From: Datisca glomerata
Lineage: Eukaryota > Streptophyta > Magnoliopsida > Cucurbitales > Datiscaceae
DNA: 64,000 nucleotides
Reading direction: 5' to 3'
NCBI GenBank assembly: GCA_003255025.1
Contig: QANY01004982.1
Coordinates: 682,591 to 746,590, forward strand
The first letter of the stretch is position 1. Every line of letters begins with the position of its first letter. The notes beneath the pieces were generated by a model. It had not been told where the DNA came from, made no database searches, and was given only the letters and a program-made list of their open reading frames with translations. Below are positions 10,585 to 20,990 of the stretch, one piece after another. Made by a program: the position numbers and the translations under genes.

Positions 10585-11847
10585 TGTGCTAAAAACCGTT
10601 CTAAAAGAAAGTCATGAAGGCCTCGTAAAAGTGCCATCTCTTCACATGGAATGGGTTGCAATATTACTGGGAATTTAAATTCCCAACCGTATACTTCTTT
10701 CGTTTTTTAAATTAAATTAATTAATTTTAATTAATCATTCGCCGTTTTTGCAATTAAGATTGGGCAAGTTTTAGATCACTTGGTTGACTATATGGTCTCC
10801 ATGTTGGGCTACTTGTTTACCAAACAAGTATCGTCACAACATAACCCAAATCCGAGACTAGTACGGGGACCTTGAGGATAAAAATATATTTGATTACATA
10901 ATTAATTAGCTCTATCGATTGAACCCGTAATCAAATTTATTTATTATTAATTATGATTAATTCCACTATAAAATCATAATTGAACTCCAAGTATATTTTA
11001 TACTACTCGACTTAATTAGCCTTGATCTATTATTCATTATGTAATGTCCCTTCACAATGTAGTACCGTGCATAATTTGATTACTATCGACCTAATATTTA
11101 TACACATCTTGGTATATCCTTAGGTTCCAAATTCATTCTACCGGTCAATTATGATGATTTTCATACTTGATGTCTCAAAGTAAAATTATCAAATCTCTAG
11201 TACTCCACAAGATATACTAAGCGCTTAATTTATTGTGACCACATAAATTAATAACCTAATAGGTACTATGTCACTTAATCAAAAGTCTATGAATTCTACT
11301 ATTGAGAATCTATACACTCACTATCCAATAACTCAGTCATCCAAGTTACGGAATACATTGGCTCATAGAGTTTCATTCTTAATATATCAAAATGACTAAA
11401 CTATTAAAATATGAGCTCATAAATCTCTCAAGATTGACTGAACTATTAAATGAGTCGTAATTTTTATTTGATAGTACTTCACAGAAAATCAGACTCATTA
11501 ATCATTTCAATGCATTGTAAATGCACTAGTACATTAACAATGTACTTTACCTAGTGACCAAGGTAAGTCACTCTACATAATAGAATTAATGTACTACAAT
11601 TTTTTCTTAGTAAATCACCCAACTTCACTAGACTATGAATTAAATATTTACAAGTTATAAATAACTCTTGGTTAAATATTTTATTCTCATGAACTAAACT
11701 CCATAGGACCTACAAACTAAGTATTATTATGCTTATGGACCTTTTAGTATTGTACATAATATAAGAATAAACTATTTATTATTAATTTGAGTTATGTGTC
11801 TCAATAATACGATAGAATCAAATACTTTTTAAGGTACAATTCTAACA
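10585..11847 (-). mobile_element. Probable solo LTR between R copies
   Basis: A block absent from unit B and bounded by TGTGCT at 10,585 and CTAACA at 11,847. On the minus strand it begins TGTTAGAATTGTACC and ends TTAGCACA, the TG...CA pattern of LTRs. No coding capacity is visible in 1.26 kb. I see no convincing target-site duplication. It follows R1 directly, with 30 bp between its end and R2. Confidence 0.5.
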
Positions 11848-11874
11848 TAAAGTGATTTTTAAGTCAAAATACAA

Positions 11875-12560
11875 GATATTTTAGGATATTATTTTTTTTT
11901 CAAAGTTGCCAATTTATTATGATTGAGAATAAAGGGAGTGGGACTCAAAACTTAATATATGGGTATTAGATATGGGTAATGAAGAATCAAACAATGAGAT
12001 TTGTCAACATTGAGAATTTAATGGAGATATTCCATATGCTTAAGTAGCAATATTGCTGTACCTTTGTGTTGGTTAGATCAGGAGCCGTCAAACCCATTTC
12101 TGAAACTAGAACCTCTCTCACTTTATTGAGTCCTATATATAGGAAGGGCTCTCCACTCTTTCTTCATCATCTAACCAAAATAAACTCACAAGGAAGATCA
12201 GAGACAAATTATATGTCATTCTAAGGAAGTATACATGGCGTGGTATTGGCTTTGGCTCTTCTTCTTTTACTCCATATATTAATCGAACCAACTATAAGAT
12301 GAGCCGAACCAATACCACTCTTGTATGCTTCTTTAATTAGCCTCATATGCATTGTTACTTCGTGATCAAGGTTAATTTTCTCTACTTAGTACTTAATCAA
12401 AATATTATTTAACCAATTTTTATTATGTTAGTAGTCTTTTATCTCGAGAGTTCAAGTTTTTGTGATTATTGACAGTTTACCAAATGCCAATAATTATAAC
12501 TGTTATCACATATTAACATTTTTTTGTTGTTTTAAATGTAAGACGTAAGACTGTCAAGAA
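11875..12560 (+). promoter_or_regulatory. R block copy 2: TATA promoter-like segment
   Basis: Second copy of R in unit A, and the one continuous with the downstream duplicated sequence. TATA-like TCCTATATATAGG lies at 12,131-12,143, within a CT-rich context. ATG at 12,235 opens MAWYWLWLFFFYSIY (stop at 12,280), a hydrophobic start resembling a signal peptide. Orthologous to the unit B copy at 36,261. Confidence 0.4.
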
Positions 12561-13627
12561 TACTAGTGAATTTACTACCTCCATCTCTCTCTCCATCTAA
12601 TTGCATATGTAGTTTATTTAATGATTTCGCATAGGTTTTTATCATGTGTAAGTGTTCGTCCTTGTCCATTTTTTTCTTTTATTTTTTTGGTTAGTTTCTG
12701 AATCTTCTGGGTAACAATTAACAACAGATGTGATTTTCAGTCATTACTTTTTCTGTAAACTAAAATTTTATGCAGCTGATTGAATCTCTGCCTTTTGTGT
12801 ACTGCATAAATATACAAGTTTTAGTTTCTCACTTACATAGACCAGCTCTCATACGGCAAGAAATTTCTTGCTCTTTCATTTTCTCTCTCTTAACGTATTG
12901 GTTTTCACAGATTAGAACCTAAATTAGAGATTATTACTTCATAGTTAGTGATTATTAATCGTTCATATAGTCTTGTTCAAAATCAGGATCCGAATGCTTT
13001 GCAGATTTTTTTGAAATTATGTCACTGATTAAATCCGTTAAGTTAATATTGAAGAGTTTGAACGTACAACATGAATAGTAATTTATACTAAAGATGAGCA
13101 AAATGAGAACACTAGGAGGTTCAACTGTATACATTATCATTTTCCAAACAGTCATAATAGTAATTTAAACTAATAATCAATCTCATGAGTACCCATTAGA
13201 TAACCATGTCTTAGTGGGTATTACTACTACGACTTTGATTAGTTTAATCTATCATGGATATGGGTAATAATAAAAATTAAACATAAGTTGTGATGAGTAA
13301 ACTCATATCTTACCCAAACTCTTTCATTGACTTCCCTAGTCAGACGTACCCAACGTTTTTAAGTTTCAAGTCAATAGTAATGTGTACTCTACACACTACA
13401 AGTAGGAAGGGATAACGACTTTTAGAAGTGTAAGCAGGTTAAAAGGTTAAATTTTGAAAATCTTGTCAAATTTCATAACTTTATACGGATTTAATCCTTT
13501 TTCGGTATTTGTTCTATTATCTCATTTTTTGGTATTTGATGCATCATTCAAGTAAAAATTATAACAAAAAGGTTAAATTTCATAACTTTATGCTTTTGTT
13601 CTTTAGACTTTCAGATAGTTTATACTA
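12561..13627. other. Intergenic downstream of R2, no gene seen
   Basis: AT-rich sequence conserved in unit B (about 36,990-37,998) but without recognisable exons. If R is a real promoter, this would be intron or remnant of the gene body, cut by the copia 2 insertion. Confidence 0.45.
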
Positions 13628-13965
13628 TGAGAGAATATTGCTGAAGTGTAAGGGCATGTAAAAGTTATAACAAAAAGGCTTACAAAGCTCAACTTCTATT
13701 GATATCAGAACTTTTCTATATCTGTTCAATTACATGCATACATAAAATTAGGTTAAGTAGAGAAGAAGAAGCATCATTTGGTTAGCAAGGATTCTTACTT
13801 AACCAATCAAAGCAAGAGGATAGAATATACCTTTTTAACCAACTTTGTCACTTAGCAAGCATGAGAATCTAATGTAAAGAGAGAGCAATCTGTAAAGTGT
13901 CATCAACAGATAAATGCCACTGAAATGTGGACTAGGAGAGAGAGAAGCTGAGTCCTAATATCCCC
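13628..13965 (-). repeat. Copia 2 (A) 3' LTR
   Basis: Minus-strand 3' LTR; its plus-strand left end is TGAGAGAATATTGC. It matches the other LTR but lacks the first about 25 bases of it on the element's own 5' side. The polypurine-rich sequence just inside (about 13,963-13,975) is the expected plus-strand primer. Confidence 0.7.
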
Positions 13966-14009
13966 CTAAACTGAAAAGGGGTTTAGCCACTTTTGACTTG
14001 AATGTGAGA

Positions 14010-15690
14010 TGAAGTGGGAGGCTTAGTGACTTTGAGTTTGGACTTGAGGAAGTGAAACATATCTTTGGATTGAACCTTGGCAAAGATGTCAGCTGACAAA
14101 ACTTGATCTCAAATGAAATGTTAATCTATTTCAATATGCTTAATTAGACCTACCATAAATAATTGGGTTGGTGGCAAGAGCAGCAACTCCAAGGTTGTCA
14201 CACTAAATTGCCGATGGTAGTAAAGGAGAAACATGAAGTTCATGGTGAAGAGATCTGAACCAAAGGATCACCTTATAGACCCACTTGTTACCTATAAGTT
14301 CAAAGAGGGAGAGGCATGTACATGATCTCAAGTGTCATTCTTAAGTAGAGCATGATACTCCTCCTGCATAGCTTGTAACCACAAGGGATCCAAAAAAGCT
14401 TGCTTAGTTGATACTGATATTCCTAGGATAGGTGAGGGTGGGAGAAGATGTGTGGTGCTGAAGTAGAGTTTGGGCTTGAGAGAGCCATTCTTGGTTCTGG
14501 TAATCATGGGATGCTTAGACAGTAAGTGACTGGGAACAAGGGTCAGAGGGATGGAAGTAGTGTGAGTTAGTGCTTCAATTGTAATAGGTATAGAAAGAGC
14601 ATGAGATATATCAGTGGTAGGAAACCCATGTGTAGGGAAAAATGAACCAATAACGGAAACATGCATAATAGAAGTAGAGATAGGTGAAGAGGGAGACTAA
14701 GAGATACTTACATCATTGGATGCTGGAGAATGAACTCTCTGTTGAGAAGTACTTGATTTTACAATAGTAGCACCTTGATTTGCACATGACAGAGGAAGGA
14801 AAGGAAGAGAAATAGTAGGATTAGTGATGACAGGTGATTTGTGCAATATATGGGTAAAGGATGAATGAAAAGAGAAGAGAAATCTAGGCTCATTAAATAA
14901 AACATGCCTAGAAATATAGATTATTGAGCTATGGAGACACTTATAGCTCTTATGAACATGTGAATAACCCAAAAAGACATAAAGGGAAGACCTAAACTGA
15001 ATTTTATGAGCATTATAGGACCTAAGATAGTGATAACAAGAGTTATTAAACACTCTCAAGATATGCTAATTTGGTTTATGCTTAAATAGAACTTCCAAAG
15101 GAGATTTATGGTTAAGTGTTGGGGTTGGAAGTCTGTATATGAGGTAGGTAGAGCATGAAAAGGTATCCCACCAAAACTTGAGAGGTAGGGAAGCTTGAGC
15201 TAGGAAAGTTAGGCATGTTTCTGTGATTTGCCTATGTTTTCTCTCTGCATTCTTATTTTGTTGATGGATGTAGGGACATGGATGCCTAACTATTTATCCA
15301 TACTTACGTACCCCTGAAGAAGAACACTCTCTCTTTGCTTTGCCCTCACAAGATAAAATGTATCATGAAATTCTAGGTAAACATTATTATATCTTATTAG
15401 TTTGTTATGATTGGTGCACACAAGACATATTTTAGTTGAAGTGGTGTGTGATTGGTGGCTCAAAATGACAAACCTATATGGGTAATGGGAAGAAAAATAC
15501 CATTACCAATTGTAAGCCTATCTAGACCTGTGTACTCAGAAGCAATACTCAAATTGCTAAAGTCAGAAATGACATGGCTATTAGCCCCACTGTCTACATA
15601 CCAAGAAGAGACTGCAATGGATTATGGTCACGTACTGAAGATAGTAGGTTGAGCTTGAAAGTTGTGTTACAGGTGATTCTGGTGCTGTTG
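14010..15690 (-). pseudogene. Copia 2 (A) protease-integrase-RNase H remains
   Basis: Protease-region piece SSEYTGLDRLTIGNG (about 15,495-15,545). Integrase piece near 15,280-15,070: HPCPYIHQQNKNAERKHRQI, then SLPLKFWWDTFSCSTYLIYR. The 120-codon stretch at 14,697-15,059 has YNAHKIQFRSSLYVFLGYS, the integrase C-terminal GKE-type region of copia. Next (14,328-14,666) is the linker and RT start (QAMQEEYHALLKNDT). RT core is absent; RNase H remnant WCDNLGVAALATNP lies near 14,175-14,215. Confidence 0.75.
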
Positions 15691-16705
15691 AAAGTTGGGG
15701 TTGGCATTCCTATCAAACCTATAGAAGTAAATGTTTGCATCATGACCAGGTTTACCAAAGACTTGGAAAATAAAGCCTGTTACCATATCTTCCAAATCTA
15801 CCCTCTTCTTCCTCCTCTCTTGTTAAAGGACATGTTCCATTGCCTGAGAAGTTATGGTTTCTGTTTGTATTTCCTGAATAATTTTAAGAGTAATCTGACT
15901 GACTAACAGTTCCTTTCTTGCCAAAGTGCTGAAGTGGCCAGGTTTGTAGTGGTTTTAGGGTTGAAGAATGTGTAGCACGAAACTTCTCCAATTTGTTTTC
16001 ATGGTTCATCAGTAGAGATTGAACATCCTCAAGGCTCATACTGGTAACTCTTGAGTTTTATATTAGCCATAACTGAGTCATATTCCAAATCCAAACCTTT
16101 AAGTATATGTAGAATTAAGTCCTCTTCTTGGACTGGTTGCCCTTTTGCAGCAAGAGAATCTGCTATAGATCTCATATAGTCATATTATTCATTGATTATT
16201 TTTGTATCTTTGGTTGCTTCTTGCAGTTTTCCTTTCAGGTACATCAGTCTGGCTTTCGAGGAGCATGCAAAATTCCTTTCTAGTGAGCTCCAAACCTCAC
16301 TAAAGTTTATGTAGTTAATAACAGATCTAAGCACTCCTTCTGCCATGGAGGCTCTCGGCCATCTTAATTGAAGCTGGTCACATCTTACCCAAGTCCTATA
16401 GGCTAGGTTTGGTTCTCCATTTTCACCAAACATAGGTGGACATATACTTTCTCCAAATAAGATTTCATCTAACCCATGTCATACTATAACTTGGATAACT
16501 TGTGATTTCTAACGCAAAAAGTTGCTTCTGTGTAACTTAATTGATAGTGTTGAAGAAGCTTGAGAACTGATTACTTCTTGATGCTGGAGCTATGGAGTTT
16601 TGAGCGGTGATCGATACACTTGCGGCTGGATTGGGATTTACTGTTGTTTGCATCATTAGTTGTTGTTGTATTGTTGCTTGAATCAGTAGTGTTGCTCATG
16701 ACTTT
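15690..16705 (-). pseudogene. Copia 2 (A) gag remains
   Basis: Minus-strand gag starting with MSNTTDSSNNTTTTND near 16,700. The core (16,185-16,433) reads NLAYRTWVRCDQLQLRWPRA, then FSEVWSSLERNFACSSKAR, the gag (UBN2) signature. A decayed zinc-knuckle region (GKPGHDAN) lies near 15,755. Frameshifts and stops separate these pieces. Confidence 0.75.
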
Positions 16706-16713
16706 TTCTTGGA

Positions 16714-16725
16714 GCTCTGATACCA
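16714..16725 (-). other. Copia 2 (A) primer-binding site
   Basis: Plus strand gctctgatacca reads TGGTATCAGAGC on the minus strand, the exact plant initiator tRNA-Met primer-binding site. Confidence 0.9.
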
Positions 16726-16727
16726 TA

Positions 16728-17083
16728 TGAGATAAGGTTGCTGAAGTGTAAAGGCAGGAAAGAATTGTACCAAAAAGGCTTACAATGCTCAACTTCTATT
16801 GATATCATAAATTTTCTATATCTGCTCAATTACATGCATACCTAAAATTAGGTTAAGTAGAGAAGAAGAAGCATCATTCGGTTAGCAAGGATTCTTAACC
16901 AATCATAGCAAGAGGAGAGAAGATGGCTTTTTCACCAACGTTGTCATTTAGCAAGCTTGAGAATCTAATGTGAAGATATATATGCCAAGTGTCACCAACA
17001 GATAAATACCACTGCAATGCTGACTAGGAGAGAGAGAAGCCGAATTTTAATATATACTATCATTTGAAATTTGTTTCCTAACA
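16728..17083 (-). repeat. Copia 2 (A) 5' LTR
   Basis: 356-bp LTR; on the minus strand it begins TGTTAGGAAACAAATTTC and ends CTTATCTCA, two bases before the primer-binding site. Confidence 0.8.
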
Positions 17084-17740
17084 CATATAACTAATTCCGT
17101 AACTTTTATTCTCGTTTCTATTACGTCATCCTTAATTTTTTTCGTTGATTCTAGTAGCATGTGCAAGCATAAATAATATTGTTTGCTTACAGGGACAATG
17201 ATAGTTACTCACTTGACAATTTAAGACATATATAATTTGGAAGGAACTTATATGGAAAAAATTGATTTATAAATTTTAAGGCATTTTTCTTTTCAGAACT
17301 TCTTTTACACAATAGGCAGCTGTTTTTTTTTTTTTTGAAATTTTAGGACAACATTCTCATAAGCCAATGATCATGTAAGCACATACTAATAGAAGATGAA
17401 GGGGAAATGATGAAATAAACAAAATACAAACGGAATTAAACTGGAAGGGTATAGGTGTTTTAAAGTGTTCAATGACTTTTTAGAATTAGAATTATTTCTA
17501 AAAGTTCATGAACCAAAGTTTAACTTTGCCGGCCAAAAATGTAATTGCAATTGTGACCGAAGTCAATTATATATTTAGTTGTAGTATATTATATATTTAT
17601 CATTTTTATTAACTGTTACTTGGTTTGTTATATCGTTAATCTTTTGAGTTGATTATTTTTCATACATTAATCAAAGATAGATAACGTATTTATTACTAAA
17701 GTAAAAAACTTGTTAACTAGATTTCAAATGTTACCTAATA
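17084..17740. other. Intergenic, shared with unit B, no gene seen
   Basis: Non-coding AT-rich stretch, matched at 42,430-43,080. Contains a T-run near 17,323. Confidence 0.5.
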
Positions 17741-18144
17741 TTTTTTTTAACAAAAGATAAATTTTATTCGACCTAACAAATACGTAATTAAGGGCTACCC
17801 CATGACAAGTAATTCAACAAAGCCCAAAGGCTTTACCAAATGAACTAAAACAGCATAAAGGAAGAGTCCATGCATTTACCAAGGCAAATCTGGCCTCATG
17901 TTTCTTTTCAGCCACACATAGTAAATGAAGACAGCACAAATGAGCTTCAGAAAAACAGAATTCAGGTTCATAGAGCCAGAAACCTTAAGAAGCTAATTGT
18001 GCAAGCAGGTCCAAGAATTTGCAGGACAATACTTGTTGAACTTTGCAAAAAGGGTACAGCAAGATAGGTCTAGTGATCATGACAGTAAAACAGCAAAATA
18101 AGTGTTCGATTGACTCTTGACCTTGAGTACAAAACACACACAAC

Positions 18145-18560
18145 TCAAACCAAATTTGCTGCAACATTTACTGATAAGATCTTTGGTGACAGGCTAACTA
18201 AGAGATGAAAGAACATAAGATTTGTCCAAGGAAATCTAGGTTTATTCTGAGTCAACACTTTATAAGTACTTCTAATAGAAAAGGTTCCTCTAGAATCAGT
18301 ATTCCATGTCCACAAGTCAGCTTGATTAGCATTAGGAGGAGACAAGTTTAGATGGATCCTCCAATGAGCAAGTCTAGATTCCAAACCTGAGTTTGGCCAA
18401 CACCACCTGCCTTCTCTAATTAAAACATACAAAGGGGTCCTTAAGTCCCATACTATATTATATAACATATCATTTCCACCTTTAGCCCATAAAATACAAG
18501 AGGGATGCTATGGGTCAGTCGTTATGCAGATATCAAAACCATTAACAGGCAAGTCATCAA
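18145..18560 (-). pseudogene. LINE zf-RVT domain fragment
   Basis: The minus strand is open for 107 codons at 18,145-18,468. It reads GRWCWPNSGLESRLAHWRIH, then ADLWTWNTDSRGTFSIRSTY and FPWTNLMFFHLL, the zinc-binding region that follows RT in plant LINEs. The corresponding part is missing from unit B, where the 11.7-kb nested block now sits. Confidence 0.75.
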
Positions 18561-18599
18561 CAAAATAAAGGTTTACAATCTATCCCTCTTTGCATCTCC

Positions 18600-19055
18600 A
18601 GTGATATTGAAAGTTAGCAAAGAAGAACATTGATTCAAAATTTTAGTAAGAACTTCTATTACTTGAAAATTAAAAATTCAGCCCTTTACCATTGTGGAAG
18701 AAACCTTACAAGTATCCATTAATGTTAATTGAGTATGAAGAAGTGATGACACACTCCCTAGTCTAGTTTATGAATGTAGGTTGAGTAGCCCACTTTGAGG
18801 TTGCATCTAGGAGGGTAGGATTCTTTGTGGTAGCCCCCATAATCTCTTGAATAAGAAGGATGTTATCTGAGATGCTTCTGCCGGGTACATAAACTGTTTG
18901 ATTGGGGCTAATGAGCTTAGGAAGAATTAGCTTGAGTCTGTTAGTCACCATCTAAGTTATGCACTTGTGTACTAAGTTACAACTGTCAATTGGTCTAGAC
19001 TCTGAAATCTTAGTTGGATTAGGATTCTTTGGAATTAGAGTATGAATGATCGATA
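18600..19055 (-). pseudogene. LINE RT N-terminal palm fragment
   Basis: Minus-strand PKNPNPTKISESRPIDSCN (18,990-19,050), then MVTNRLKLILPKLISPNQTV and VPGRSISDNILLIQEIM (18,840-18,951), the conserved start of plant LINE RT. It is broken by a stop between the two blocks and by a deletion on the C-terminal side. Confidence 0.75.
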
Positions 19056-20226
19056 TGGCACCCATTTTATTAAGGGAATAAGTTTAAAAATAAATATTTA
19101 ATATAAAATAATAAAATTAATAACAGAGTAAACCAATCAAACAATATTTTAAAAACACACAATTAAATAAATGAAATGATGACGATGTAGAATGTTAAAG
19201 TGCGGAAATTAAACGTGCGATAAATTAAGTACATAAAGTAAGGTGCACTTAAATGTGAATAGAGTAGGGAAGGAAAGATACGACACATAGTATTTTTACG
19301 TGGTTCAGGAAAACCTATGCCTACGTCCACGCTCTGAAGATCTCAATTGAAGATTTTTCTCAAACGATCTTCTTAATAGTGAGGATCAAATCTTTACAAA
19401 CCCTATTGGCTTATGCTGCCAATCAGCCCTTGACAATGTAGCTCCTTGAGATTTTTGAATCTCTTACAGAATCACTCACTCTCTCAAAGAGTAGATCTCT
19501 CAATTTTTTGCTCACAATATTTACTAGCTTCTCTCTAGAATATTTTTCAAATTCTCATTCAAAATATAAACCTCTTAGAGAATAAATCTCTACAGAATTT
19601 TGTCGGATAGGAGTGGAGAGATGTGGATAGGTGTGTTGGAGTTGAAAGAGGTGTGGGGTATTTATAGGGTTAAAAAACCTATTGAAACTGGTCCAACCGG
19701 TTGTCAATTGAGGAAGAGTTTCCTTTTTGACAAACCGATAACACCGGTTTCCCCATCGGATAGACTGGTTTGTTTATTAGGCAAGTAAATTGCCTTAATT
19801 GCAAAATCGATCTCACCGGTTAGGGAACTAGTCTAACCAGTTCTAAATTAGTCTTTCTGGTTTCCCACTAGTATGACTGGATTGACCCCAAAAAATGAGC
19901 TGGTTTTGACACTGAATCGGGGATGAACCAGGTCTTGACATTTACACACAATTCTGTTTGGTTCGATCTTCTACAGTCTGGTTCATGAGAGAGTTTAGTC
20001 CACTCTCAATTCCTTAAAGCATTCTGACCGAACTTTGATTTAGGTCATTTGAAGTTCATTTGATATGTTTCGTGCCCTTCAAAATATATCGCTATTTACA
20101 GTTTCAATTGCCTTTTATTCTTTTGTATAAACACTTAAAATTAAGTGTTTTCAACCTTTTTTAGAATCTACACGTTTAATTAAAATATTAGTCCACATAT
20201 TATTTATTATCATCAAAATTGTGACA
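19056..20226 (-). mobile_element. LTR-like element nested in minus LINE, unit A
   Basis: A 1.17-kb non-coding block splits the LINE RT frame: upstream part at 20,227-20,440, downstream part ending at 19,055. On the minus strand it starts TGTCACAATTTTGATGATAA and ends GGGTGCCA, with a TATA-like 'ccctataaatacccc' near 19,655-19,670. Plus-strand wording 'acgtggttcagg...cctacgtccacgc' (about 19,299-19,332) recurs in plant LTRs in this orientation. I interpret it as a solo LTR. Also in unit B (56,162-57,353), so it predates the duplication. No target-site duplication is evident. Confidence 0.6.
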
Positions 20227-20440
20227 TTGACTAAAATCAATAGAATAGTGGATGTAGCATAGAACTGTTTCAAGATCTCACCATTCCTAAAAAAATTCTA
20301 GAATAGCAGCACTAACATCCCTCCCTACAATATGTCAGTTCTTTTTAAAGAAGCTTGTAGAGAACCCATCACGCCTTGGAGCTTTGTTGTCTTTAAAAGA
20401 GAAAAATGTATTCTCACCTTAGTTTCTGTAAAATTTTGAG
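20227..20440 (-). pseudogene. LINE RT upstream fragment
   Basis: Minus strand reads roughly FTETKVRIHFSLLKTTKLQG, then a block resembling GFSTSFFKKNWHIVGRDVSA and EFFRNGEILKQ. This is the 'DKAPGPDG..FFK..W' region preceding the RT palm in plant LINEs. It adjoins the nested LTR at 20,226. Confidence 0.65.
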
Positions 20441-20990
20441 TTGCTTACTATATTTATATGCAATATATTATACATTTACTATTTGTGTAGAGGAATCAAT
20501 CATTTTTGTTATTAAAAAGAACAAAAGCAACTAATACCCCGAACAAAGGGTGTTTGGAAACGTCATATTCCATGAACGTGAACACTTTACTCCATCAAGA
20601 TTGAAATTGGGTACTTTAGTAAACTGTTATCCATCAAGTTATAAACTGTTAAGCTTTTAGCCAACTTATCCTTCCAAACACGAGGAAACGGCCATGAAAT
20701 TAGCGTCATTGCCTACTTCGAGTAGTTTTTTTCATGGAAAATGAATCATCCTTAAAGAAGGAATGGGCTAATTTCAAAATCCCAGTCCCAAGACTAATTT
20801 ATGAGAAACAGTTTGAAATTATTGCCCTGCCTGATTAATCTCGCATGCCTCTAGGTATTATAAATTTGCTTTTGATTTTTCACTTGTAGTTCCGATCTCG
20901 TTAGACTACCGATTTTCTTTCCTATTCCCTGGTTTAAATCTAACTTTTCACTTTCGAAATTTTAATTCCTAGAGGCAGATCTCCGTATTG
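20441..20990. other. Non-coding, shared with unit B
   Basis: No exons seen. It contains phrases such as 'tccatcaagttataaactgtta' of a type that recurs as non-coding repeat DNA in plants (again near 23,140-23,340). Matched at about 57,560-58,090. Confidence 0.4.

Larger units (their letters stand above)
13628..17083 (-). mobile_element. Copia element 2, unit A
   Basis: Complete-ended but internally deleted Ty1/copia element on the minus strand. Both ends are TG...CA and two LTRs are present (13,628-about 13,965 and 16,728-17,083). The primer-binding site is at 16,714-16,725, with gag about 15,690-16,705 and pol remains about 14,010-15,690. Total length is 3.46 kb against about 4.5-5 kb for a full copia. 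The RT core is missing: sequence jumps from the RT start (GNKWVYKV) to RNase H (WCDNLGVAALATNP). The twin at 38,968-42,429 has the same deletion, so the loss predates the segmental duplication. No clear target-site duplication. Confidence 0.85.
17741..20440 (-). mobile_element. Minus-strand LINE, unit A, with nested LTR element
   Basis: L1-type LINE on the minus strand. Its 3' end at 17,741 reads AATAAAATTTATCTTTTG then an A-run, typical of plant L1. From 3' to 5' it contains a zf-RVT domain (18,145-18,560), RT remains (18,600-19,055), and a further upstream RT part beyond the nested LTR (20,227-20,440). About 150 bp near 17,864 and a larger part near 18,590 are deleted relative to unit B. 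B retains YDSVSW and RRGLRQGDPLS. Many stops. Confidence 0.8.

Noticed and set aside
13394..13450. CACTACAAGTAGGAAGGG as a possible CACTA left end (also 37,835)
   Set aside because: Present in both units within shared sequence that continues on both sides, so not an insertion boundary of the unit-B-specific block; no subterminal repeats follow.
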